In this document: positions 8,181-14,475 of the stretch, one piece after another
How the letters are laid out: every line of letters starts with the position of its first letter
How positions within the stretch are numbered: position 1 is the first letter of the stretch
Source of the DNA: Myxococcota bacterium
Lineage (GTDB): Bacteria; Myxococcota_A; Polyangia; HGW-17
Assembly (NCBI GenBank): GCA_018821745.1
Contig: JAHJLU010000826.1
Location: 1-14,475 of the forward strand
DNA length: 14,475 bases
Direction of reading: 5' to 3'
Notes under the pieces: generated by a model
Told to the model about the DNA's origin: nothing
Database searches by the model: none
What the model saw: the letters and a program-made list of their open reading frames with translations, nothing else
Position numbers and translations under genes: made by a program

Positions 8181-11100
8181 ACAAAGTCCGACGGGGAGTC
8201 GGAATTGACGATCTCCCGTTTTCCCGCAAAAATAAGACCCGTTCGCCCGTCGATGGAGACATAGTCCCCCTCATGAATAACGGTCTCTCCTACCTGTGCT
8301 TCCCTGATGTGATCGCGCACAATCAGTTCACGGCAATTGACGACACACACCTTGCCCAGACGGTTGGCCGTCACGGCGGCATGGCTGGTGACCCCGCCCC
8401 GGGCGGTGAGGAGCCCGGAACACTTGAAAATCATGTCCACATCATCGGGGACGGTGTCCGGCCTGATAAGAAGCAGAGGATCGGATCCCGAGAGCCGGGC
8501 GATACCTTCCCGATCGAAGACCGCGCGACCAACGTAGGCCCCTCCGCCGGTTCCGACTCCCATGGCCAGAGGCGCGATGTGTTCCGTGGTCTCACGGAAC
8601 AAAGGGATCTGCTTGGAGTGTCCCGAGATCAGGGTGCGGCACTGCAGGACGAAGAGATTTTCCGGGTTGGAGTCTTCAAAGGTGAATTCAATCTCCTGCT
8701 CGGAAAAATCGTTCTCGATCACCAGCTTGTTGGCCAGATCATGGAGGGTGTTGAAGTGCTGGGGGTAGCTCTCTTCAAGGGAGATAGCCTCTCCCCGCTG
8801 TTTTCTCTCCGATGCCGCCACGGGAAATGGATGAACCAGGCCCGAGACCACGTCCTCGCCCTGGGAGTTGGGGACAAAATCACCAAAAATGTTGATTTTT
8901 CGGCCATTTGTTTTTGTGATGGCCACGCCGGTCCCTGAATCGAAGTTGAGGTTTCCCAGGATCATGCGCTGGATCAACACCGCGGTTCCCCACTCCTCTG
9001 CCAGATCGAACTGCTCACGATAGATGCGCGCACGGTCACTGTCCCAACTCTGGAAGACCAGCTCCATGGCTTCAATGATCTGCTCGAAGGGGTCATCGGG
9101 GATGACAACGCCGTTGCGACGGACGAGGGCCAGGTATTCATCGGTGATTCGGGCCATGTTTGCCGGTGAGAATTCCAGTTTTTTAGCGACGCCGTATTTT
9201 TGTTTGTAGTGGTTCATGATGCTGTCGAATTCATCACGGTCCACTCCGTTGGACATGCCCCAGATCTGGATCATTCGCCGGTAGCAATCATAGGCAGTCC
9301 ATGCATAGTTGGGCAACCGGCTGAGTTCAGTGACAACATCCCGGTTAATCCCGATATTCAAAAAGGTGGTCATTACCCCGGGCATGGAGACAGCTGCTCC
9401 ACTGCGCACGGAGAGAAGCAGGGGGGGTCTTCCTCCAACGCTTCGGCCGAGGGTGAGGCCCGAGAGCCCTTCCAGTGTCTGGATCTCTGCGATAAGGCGT
9501 CGGCGGATGGCTGCCTTCATGCGGGGATAGGCTTCCAGGGCTTTTCTGCACCGATAGACTTCCGTGGTGAGTACGAACCCCCAGGGGACTTTGACCCCAA
9601 ACTGTTTGAGGAGGTGGAGATTATACCCTTTGTTACCCAGCCAGATGGGGTTTGCCATATCCTTGGGGACATCGTGGATGCGCACCATGGCTCGATCGGC
9701 GTCAAAGGAGAGGATGAGGTTGACGATCTCCGGATTGAGCTTGATCCGCATGTCGCCGAGGGTGGAGATGATGGTGCCCAAAAAGGTGTCCAGTTGATTG
9801 ATGCCAAACGCGGAGGAGAGGATCTCCCGCATGACCCTCTCCGAAAACATCTCTTTTTCGCCGGCGGTTGTAAACCGGACCTCCCCCACGACCGTGATGG
9901 CGTTTTTGTGGAACTCCTGGAAATACCGCTCGATGACGCCCCCTGCACGCTGGGAGATTACCTGAAAAATATTGAGAAACTGGCTGAGGCTGAACCCTTC
10001 GCGCTTGACGGCGGCGTTGAGAATTCCCAGGTTGGATTTGATCTCGTGAACCCAAATGCCGTCAAGCTCCAGGGCCCGGATGAGACGGCTCAGGATCCAG
10101 TGGATCCTGCGAAGGGCGGGTCTGGTGATATAATCGAGGTCGATCATGGAGATGAGATTGTCGATGAGCAGAGAGATCAGTCGCTCCAGGCGGTAGGTGG
10201 CGCCGAGGCATTCCAGTTTTCGCTCCTGGTAGCTGCCGTACATGGAGGGGATACCCGCGGCGATGTGCCGCTTGCGATAGATGCGCTCTTCTCCCAGGCT
10301 CACCTTGGGGTCAAGGATGATGATCTTGAGTCCCTCCACAAGGTCCAGGGCTTTGTCAATTGCCTTCTCAAGCTCCAGGTTGTCAATATAGCCGAAGAGC
10401 TGTGTGATGTCCTCACTGTCAATGAACCGGACACTGAGCAGGGCATCCCGAGCTCCAGCCGCGTCCAGGTCGTATTTTGCCACCAGGAGGGCATGAACCC
10501 GGATGAGATGGGCGACGCGAATATCGAGATTCCCTTCAACGCAGATCTGGAGGATGGAGTCGAAGTCTTGTTCCAGCAGCTCCAGAGGGTTTTTTAATCC
10601 CGTCACCTGAGTGAGGACATCCACGGTGTTGTGGGCCAGGTCGATGTACGACGTGTCATGATTCAGCGATTCCCACACATCCTGGGGTACCACATCATGG
10701 AGTCGGGAGATGTCCTTGTCGACCCAGGTGTGCATGATGCTCTGGACCAGGTCGATGAGGGTGTTGTTTGACTCGATGTGGATCTGCTTTCGGAAGAAAT
10801 GGATGAGCCGATCCTGCCGATGGTGGTGTTCATCAATTATGGTGGAGGCGGTGCGAAGTTCGCCCTCGGCACCGATCTCTCGGAAGAAGACGGGGAAGAG
10901 CCTGCAGAGCTGTTTTACTTGTTTGAAGACCGGTTGTATTTTGGAATTGAGAAGTTCAGAGACGTCACTCTGGAAGAGATCGGTGTCGGAAATGAAGACG
11001 TCCCCCTCCCGGAGGTTCACATGGAGTCCTGCCAGGAGGAGAGTGGTGCGGTCCGGGTCCATCCGGATTAACTCCAGATAGGTTCTCAGGGTGGGCAGGT

Positions 11101-12214
11101 GGGCAGGATTGCGGAGAATCTGCCACTCCTCATTGACCCCCCCGAGGGAGGGATCCGGGAAGGGAATTGTGAGGATGTTTGTTAATAACAGATCAATAAT
11201 TTCCTGGTTCTGTGCCGGGATGATCTGCTTCCCGAGGTGAAGCAGGATGGAGTTGACCACCACATGGTGCTCGTGACCGAGGCTTCTCAGGAAGGGAAAG
11301 AGCATGGAGAAAATCTCCCGTGCTGATTCGGGATCTTCTCCCAGGGGTGCCTTTCGCAGGATCAGGGTCAGGTGATTGAGCATCTCCTTGTGATAAAAAC
11401 TCATGGGCAAAAACTCAAAGAGACCGAGGATTAACTCACTTTTTGCCAGCAGCGGCAGGTCTCCCCGGACCGCTCCCAGGAGATCGCGAGCGATGGACTC
11501 AAAATCCATAACCGTGGAAAGATCGGCCGTGGGAGAAGCCAGCATTTCTATGGCCCCGTCTATTCTGAGGAGATGATCCTCAAAGACCTGCTTCATGGAG
11601 AGGGAATCATATTTCAGGAGCCACTCCCGGGCTCCCTCTCGTCCCCAGATGTGATAGCAGGCGGCAAATGATTCCCGGATGACCTGTACCACCTGAGGAA
11701 TCCCGGATGCCTTGGCGTACAGACGCTTGAACCGTGTAGAGGCTCTGGCCGACAGCAGACGATCTTTCTTCAGCAGGGGAGCCAGCTCATCGAGGCAGGC
11801 GATGAGGTCCCCGGGGAGCAGGTATCCTTCACTGACCTCCTTTTCAAAGAGGCCCAGCAGTGCTGCCAGGATGCGTTCCCGCTCATGGAACGGCCACTCT
11901 CCCTTGAGAAATTGAATGCCCAGATCAGCGATAAGGCTCACATAGCGGGAGGGTGTCAGTGTCTTGTGAAAGACCCAAATATCTTGAAGTGCCAGTGTGC
12001 GGAAGGCTGTTGCTACGGATTTGGCATTGGGAAATGGATGATAATATTCTGCAAAAAATGCCTCCAGGCGCTCCTTGAGACCCAACGCCTCCTGGACTGC
12101 CATGAGCAACTCTTTGGCATTTTCAGGATATTCTACCGGTGGGACGGGAATGGCGGCCTTGTTGGCCTGCCAGGCATCGCTCCCGGTGAGGACAGTGGTG
12201 TTATCGTCGAGCAT
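8168..12214 (-). CDS. Large PPDK-like dikinase: helical N-terminus, ATP-grasp and phosphohistidine domain, no PEP barrel
   Basis: 1348 residues. The C-terminal ~500 residues match the first two domains of pyruvate phosphate dikinase. The ATP-grasp part runs from about 850 to 1190, with GNKGYN (K862), LSVRSGAAVSMPGVM (R937), SGTGVA, NSQGEDVV, and FTFED plus LQCR, so the ATP-binding Lys, Arg, Glu and Gln are all in place. A swivelling domain follows with RGGVTSHAAV, its phospho-accepting histidine at H1278. The protein ends 70 residues later, where PPDK and PEP synthase would begin their PEP/pyruvate TIM barrel, so the acceptor site must lie elsewhere. Residues 1-850 are predicted mostly helical, with a conserved-looking segment RKRHIAAGIPSMYG, and I do not recognise a family. 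The likely reaction is ATP to AMP plus Pi with phosphoryl transfer to an unknown acceptor. The start codon overlaps the preceding stop (TGATG) and has GGAG 8 nt upstream. Confidence 0.82.
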   Translation of the reverse strand: MLDDNTTVLTGSDAWQANKAAIPVPPVEYPENAKELLMAVQEALGLKERLEAFFAEYYHPFPNAKSVATAFRTLALQDIWVFHKTLTPSRYVSLIADLGIQFLKGEWPFHERERILAALLGLFEKEVSEGYLLPGDLIACLDELAPLLKKDRLLSARASTRFKRLYAKASGIPQVVQVIRESFAACYHIWGREGAREWLLKYDSLSMKQVFEDHLLRIDGAIEMLASPTADLSTVMDFESIARDLLGAVRGDLPLLAKSELILGLFEFLPMSFYHKEMLNHLTLILRKAPLGEDPESAREIFSMLFPFLRSLGHEHHVVVNSILLHLGKQIIPAQNQEIIDLLLTNILTIPFPDPSLGGVNEEWQILRNPAHLPTLRTYLELIRMDPDRTTLLLAGLHVNLREGDVFISDTDLFQSDVSELLNSKIQPVFKQVKQLCRLFPVFFREIGAEGELRTASTIIDEHHHRQDRLIHFFRKQIHIESNNTLIDLVQSIMHTWVDKDISRLHDVVPQDVWESLNHDTSYIDLAHNTVDVLTQVTGLKNPLELLEQDFDSILQICVEGNLDIRVAHLIRVHALLVAKYDLDAAGARDALLSVRFIDSEDITQLFGYIDNLELEKAIDKALDLVEGLKIIILDPKVSLGEERIYRKRHIAAGIPSMYGSYQERKLECLGATYRLERLISLLIDNLISMIDLDYITRPALRRIHWILSRLIRALELDGIWVHEIKSNLGILNAAVKREGFSLSQFLNIFQVISQRAGGVIERYFQEFHKNAITVVGEVRFTTAGEKEMFSERVMREILSSAFGINQLDTFLGTIISTLGDMRIKLNPEIVNLILSFDADRAMVRIHDVPKDMANPIWLGNKGYNLHLLKQFGVKVPWGFVLTTEVYRCRKALEAYPRMKAAIRRRLIAEIQTLEGLSGLTLGRSVGGRPPLLLSVRSGAAVSMPGVMTTFLNIGINRDVVTELSRLPNYAWTAYDCYRRMIQIWGMSNGVDRDEFDSIMNHYKQKYGVAKKLEFSPANMARITDEYLALVRRNGVVIPDDPFEQIIEAMELVFQSWDSDRARIYREQFDLAEEWGTAVLIQRMILGNLNFDSGTGVAITKTNGRKINIFGDFVPNSQGEDVVSGLVHPFPVAASERKQRGEAISLEESYPQHFNTLHDLANKLVIENDFSEQEIEFTFEDSNPENLFVLQCRTLISGHSKQIPLFRETTEHIAPLAMGVGTGGGAYVGRAVFDREGIARLSGSDPLLLIRPDTVPDDVDMIFKCSGLLTARGGVTSHAAVTANRLGKVCVVNCRELIVRDHIREAQVGETVIHEGDYVSIDGRTGLIFAGKREIVNSDSPSDFVTMV

Positions 12215-12216
12215 CA
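12212..12216 (-). other. TGATG stop/start overlap coupling the GAPDH-like and dikinase genes
   Basis: The TGA of the GAPDH-like gene and the ATG of the dikinase gene share one A. GGAG at 12226-12223 serves the second start. This arrangement usually means translational coupling and near-equal production of the two proteins. Confidence 0.8.
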
Positions 12217-13074
12217 GATAGTCTCCAGTAGATCCAAAATCCTCGCAGATACTCCCAGTTCATTGTCCTGCCACAGGAGCAGCCGCAGTTGGTTACCCAC
12301 CATGTTCCACCCGGGATCGATGACGGCGCTGGCTTTGTTCCCCACAATGGAATCGGAGGTGGGGGGCGTATGGGAAAACTGGATATGGGGACACCGGGAG
12401 GGGAGAGATTTCAGCCAGGACTCCATGGACTTTTGGGAGACTGGCTGATTGAAACAGATGGAAAGGTCCAGTGCCATGCCCCGATCAACAGGCAATTCCA
12501 TGGACTGGGTCATTGCTTTTTTTGCCAAATCCGGTTCCCAGTCGGCCAGGGAACGTGAGAGGGCGGTCTCTATGGACCGAAGGGAGTAGTCATCATCCTG
12601 TTTGAGGGGATGCAGGACCCGGCATGAGAATGTTGAGGGCAGATACTCCCGGGACAGGTGGCTGATGAAGGGCACCAGTGCGTTTCCCGTGCAGCTCCCC
12701 ATGGCGACTGTTGTTCCTTGTGAAATGGAAGGCTCAACAGAGGCAACTCCCATCATAACGTGCTCCTGGGCTTTGGGTTCACGCCTGGTGAGAAAGACGT
12801 TGGATGATTTTCCCAGATGGAGCACCGCCTCCCAGTAGGGGAGGAGGGAAGGGTCTCCCGTGGCATCAATGATAACATCAACCTGTGGGTGAGCGTCTGG
12901 TTCAAGGCCGGCATCGCCAACCTCACCCGCACCAAGATCGCTGGCGAGGGTGCTGCTTTTTGACGGATCCCTGTCGTAGAGCCAACACAGAATGTATCCG
13001 TTCTCCAGCAGCAGTTTGCCGGTGACTCTCCCGATTCTCCCGCAACCCCACAAGGCAACGGTCTGCTTGTTCAT
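12214..13074 (-). CDS. GAPDH-fold NAD-dependent dehydrogenase-like protein of unknown substrate
   Basis: 286 residues from the ATG at 13074, shorter than the ~330 of GAPDH. The Rossmann motif GCGRIG lies at residues 10-15, and an Asp follows strand beta-2 (LYDRD), favouring NAD. The catalytic block GSCTGN has C128, and VLHPLK has H155. Their 27-residue spacing equals that of Cys149/His176 in GAPDH. The C-terminus has WQDNELGVSARILDLL, matching the GAPDH WYDNEWGYSNRVVDL block. The STGAAKA-type phosphate loop is not recognisable, and the FRVPT arginine is replaced by Glu in MELPVD, so glyceraldehyde-3-phosphate is probably not the substrate. An alternative start at 13098 would add eight residues, but AGGAG 6 nt before 13074 decides against it. 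The gene follows the OmpA-like gene by 45 bp and is coupled to the dikinase gene by a one-base overlap. Confidence 0.8.
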   Translation of the reverse strand: MNKQTVALWGCGRIGRVTGKLLLENGYILCWLYDRDPSKSSTLASDLGAGEVGDAGLEPDAHPQVDVIIDATGDPSLLPYWEAVLHLGKSSNVFLTRREPKAQEHVMMGVASVEPSISQGTTVAMGSCTGNALVPFISHLSREYLPSTFSCRVLHPLKQDDDYSLRSIETALSRSLADWEPDLAKKAMTQSMELPVDRGMALDLSICFNQPVSQKSMESWLKSLPSRCPHIQFSHTPPTSDSIVGNKASAVIDPGWNMVGNQLRLLLWQDNELGVSARILDLLETI

Positions 13075-13080
13075 AAGGCA

Positions 13081-13085
13081 CTCCT
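13081..13085 (-). promoter_or_regulatory. Ribosome binding site of the GAPDH-like gene
   Basis: AGGAG on the minus strand, 6 nt before the ATG at 13074, selects that start over the in-frame ATG at 13098. Confidence 0.75.
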
Positions 13086-13119
13086 CAAGCGGTAACACAA
13101 CAGGTTCATGCGCAAAAAC

Positions 13120-14130
13120 TCAAAGCCCGAGCCTGAAATCAAAGGAGACAGATTCGCCTCTTCCGACCTGGGGAGCGGTTTTGATTCTCTCCCCGGGTAT
13201 TTTGCTCTGTTTGAGTATCATTTCAATGATATCGGCCCGCTTTTTCGCAAGCATCGCGTTGGGGGCTACCACAGAAATGACCACAATAATGGATTCATTT
13301 GCTTTCAGTATTTCAACGAGCCGGAGGAACTCGAGTTTTGCGCCCGGGTGAAAGCTGCTCTTGCCCGGCAAAAATTTGAGATCGGCGAAGACCATCCCAT
13401 CAGCGATGGGGCGGCAACCGTTTGGCTCGACACGCGTCCCTTTTCGAGTGGTGGGGCAGCGGTCCTTCAGGTTGGGAACCCCGTCTCCATCGGCGTCGTG
13501 GGGATCCCTCACCACCGTCTTTTGCGGTGTGTGTTTGATGACAGGGGGGACACTGTGGTGCTCCTCTCGTATCGGGGGACGCCCGAAAAGAGAATAGAGG
13601 ACTTCAACCCCGAATGTCACGAAGAGGGGATCCTCGACCTGGGGCATGAACAGCTGCTGGAAGGAAACAAACAACCCCACGGAGAATCCGGAGATTTCCG
13701 TGCGAAAGTCTGCTTTGGCTGTGAGTGCCCACCACGTGGAACCGGCGTCCTTTGTGGGCGCCAGTGCGTAGGTGGGTCCCATGCCAGCACCGACGCAGAA
13801 GGTGCGTTCAAAGAGCGAAAAAAAATGGACATATTGAAAAAGCACTCCCATCCCTGCCACGTTAGCGGTTCCCGGGAGCAGGATATCAGATCCGGTGAGG
13901 GACACGCGCAGGCCGGAATCCGGGAGGAGACCATGGAGAGAACCCTCCAGTTGGCCCCTGAATTCAACGCCGGAAGTAGAGATTCCCTCATCAACACGAT
14001 CATTGAGAATGAGGGCGAAGGAGAGCCCTCCTCCACCCTGCAGGGTAAAAGAAAGGCCCCTCTGTTGACTCTGAGCGGTCACTGCCGGGGAAAAAAGGAA
14101 AAGGCAAAGAGCGAGGCATGCAGCTTTCAT
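13120..14130 (-). CDS. Outer-membrane barrel protein with TSP3 repeat and degenerate OmpA-like domain
   Basis: 336 residues from the ATG at 14130. It begins with a good signal peptide (Lys at 2, a Leu/Cys/Phe-rich core, then SPAVTA before QS), followed by about 180 residues of alternating Gly- and aromatic-rich strands that fit a small beta-barrel. Next comes one thrombospondin type-3 repeat near 207-232 (DADGDGVPNLKDRCP), a calcium-binding linker common before OmpA domains. The last ~100 residues match the OmpA peptidoglycan-binding fold. NAMLAKKRAD aligns with the NxxLSxxRA helix and keeps its Arg, but the loop that should carry GHTD is shortened to ISVVAP and lacks the Asp. Other starts at 14139, 14154 and 14205 are in frame, and none has a strong Shine-Dalgarno sequence; 14130 gives the best signal peptide. 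The likely role is an envelope structural or anchoring protein. It is the first gene of the probable operon with the GAPDH-like and dikinase genes. Confidence 0.83.
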   Translation of the reverse strand: MKAACLALCLFLFSPAVTAQSQQRGLSFTLQGGGGLSFALILNDRVDEGISTSGVEFRGQLEGSLHGLLPDSGLRVSLTGSDILLPGTANVAGMGVLFQYVHFFSLFERTFCVGAGMGPTYALAPTKDAGSTWWALTAKADFRTEISGFSVGLFVSFQQLFMPQVEDPLFVTFGVEVLYSLFGRPPIREEHHSVPPVIKHTPQKTVVRDPHDADGDGVPNLKDRCPTTRKGTRVEPNGCRPIADGMVFADLKFLPGKSSFHPGAKLEFLRLVEILKANESIIVVISVVAPNAMLAKKRADIIEMILKQSKIPGERIKTAPQVGRGESVSFDFRLGL

Positions 14131-14152
14131 GAGCACCATCTCGTTGAAGGTC

Positions 14153-14183
14153 ATTGTGGGCAGTGAATACACTGCTGTGTCAA
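14153..14183 (-). promoter_or_regulatory. Possible sigma-70-type promoter with dyad in the spacer, upstream of the OmpA-like gene
   Basis: On the minus strand TTGACA (14183-14178) is a perfect -35 box. CACAAT (14158-14153) is a 4/6 match to the -10 box, but the spacing is 19 nt, longer than ideal. Between them lies the perfect inverted repeat GCAGTG-AATA-CACTGC (14175-14160), a typical place for a repressor site. It would drive the OmpA-like/GAPDH-like/dikinase operon. Transcription would start very close to the proposed start codon, which weakens the call. Confidence 0.33.
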
Positions 14184-14232
14184 GCCCACGATCCTCTAAA
14201 TTCACCCCTCATGCAAGAACTTTATGGAAAAG

Positions 14233-14247
14233 TCGGGCCAGGCCCGA
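14233..14247 (-). terminator. Small GC-rich hairpin after the right-edge gene
   Basis: TCGGGCC and GGCCCGA form a perfect inverted repeat (a six-pair stem with a 3-nt CAG loop). On the minus strand it is followed by CTTTTCC and lies 25 nt after the TAG stop of the right-edge gene. It would be a short intrinsic terminator that separates that gene from the OmpA-like operon. Confidence 0.42.
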
Positions 14248-14272
14248 AAATGTCGGGAGTGGTCTCTGAGGC

Positions 14273-14475
14273 CTATTTTCTTCCTTTTTTTCGAGCGGTT
14301 TTCGCCGCTTTTTTCTTCGCCTTGTCCCTGGATTTCTGCTGCGCGCTCACGGGCTTTTTGCGAACCAGACCACCGGGGCCGCCGGGAATATCTCCCGTCT
14401 CCTGCCCGGGAGGTGGCGCCCCCATCCCGCTCATGGACATGAGATCATTGACATTCATATTTTTCATCTGCTTGA
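14273..14475 (-). CDS. 3' end of a gene with Met/Gly-rich then Lys/Arg-rich tail; possibly SRP GTPase Ffh
   Basis: Only about 67 codons are visible, and the frame is open to the right edge (Lys-Gln precedes the first visible Met), so this is probably the end of a longer protein. The visible part starts KQMKNM, continues with a Met- and Gly-rich stretch (DLMSMSGMG), then a Pro/Gly linker, and ends in about 28 residues dominated by Lys, Arg and Ala. Ffh (SRP54) M domains end in a similar way, with KQ.K.M helices and a Met/Gly tail, so Ffh is a reasonable guess, but no GTPase motif is in view. A small basic, disordered protein starting at the ATG at 14467 is the alternative. Confidence 0.5.
   Translation of the reverse strand, partial: KQMKNMNVNDLMSMSGMGAPPPGQETGDIPGGPGGLVRKKPVSAQQKSRDKAKKKAAKTARKKGRK

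Noticed and set aside
8273..8938. 221-codon open frame on the + strand
   Set aside because: It is antisense to the phosphohistidine and ATP-grasp part of the dikinase, the best conserved segment in that gene.
9200..10597. 465-codon open frame on the + strand
   Set aside because: It lies wholly antisense to the dikinase gene, whose conserved ATP-grasp frame is clearly real. Its translation is rich in Gly, Asp and Val with no family motif, as expected from the complement of a GC-biased gene.
13108..14166. 352-codon open frame on the + strand
   Set aside because: It is antisense to the OmpA-like gene, which has a signal peptide, a TSP3 repeat and an OmpA helix. The + strand product shows no recognisable domain or ribosome site.

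Overview
The window comes from a Gram-negative, moderately GC-rich bacterium. Two genes encode apparent outer-membrane beta-barrel proteins, and the mix of cyclic-nucleotide-binding, PilZ and OmpA/TSP3-type proteins resembles delta-proteobacterial or neighbouring lineages (Desulfobacterota, Myxococcota, SAR324-like). That placement is an inference of low confidence. The window is densely coding. It shows no tRNA, rRNA, CRISPR array, insertion sequence or obvious mobile element.

Left part (1-2397, + strand): the 3' part of a protein with a TPR-like N-terminus, an acidic linker and two cyclic-nucleotide-binding domains is followed after 47 bp by an ornithine carbamoyltransferase gene (argF). 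Facing argF, with only 17 bp between the stop codons, is an 848-residue minus-strand protein. It has an M1-aminopeptidase-like periplasmic part, whose zinc motif is degenerate (HNLAH), joined to a C-terminal outer-membrane barrel.

Middle part (4962-8114): a short divergent region carrying a perfect 7+6+7 dyad leads into a gene for a pseudo-receiver/PilZ protein and then tex, an RNA-binding transcription accessory protein. Both are on the + strand. Tex converges with the right-hand block, with 53 bp between the stops.

Right part (14205-8168, - strand): a probable three-gene operon. First is an outer-membrane barrel/TSP3/OmpA-like protein. After 45 bp comes a short GAPDH-fold protein that keeps the catalytic Cys and His at the canonical spacing but has lost phosphate-site residues. 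Coupled to it by a TGATG stop/start overlap is a 1348-residue dikinase-like protein. That protein has a complete PPDK-type ATP-grasp and phosphohistidine domain but no PEP/pyruvate barrel, and about 850 helical residues of unknown function precede the ATP-grasp. The GAPDH-like/dikinase pair is the best candidate for an undescribed system here: a dehydrogenase of unknown substrate coupled to a dikinase of unknown acceptor. At the right edge is the 3' end of another minus-strand gene with a Met/Gly-rich, then Lys/Arg-rich tail, possibly the end of the SRP GTPase Ffh. A small hairpin follows it.
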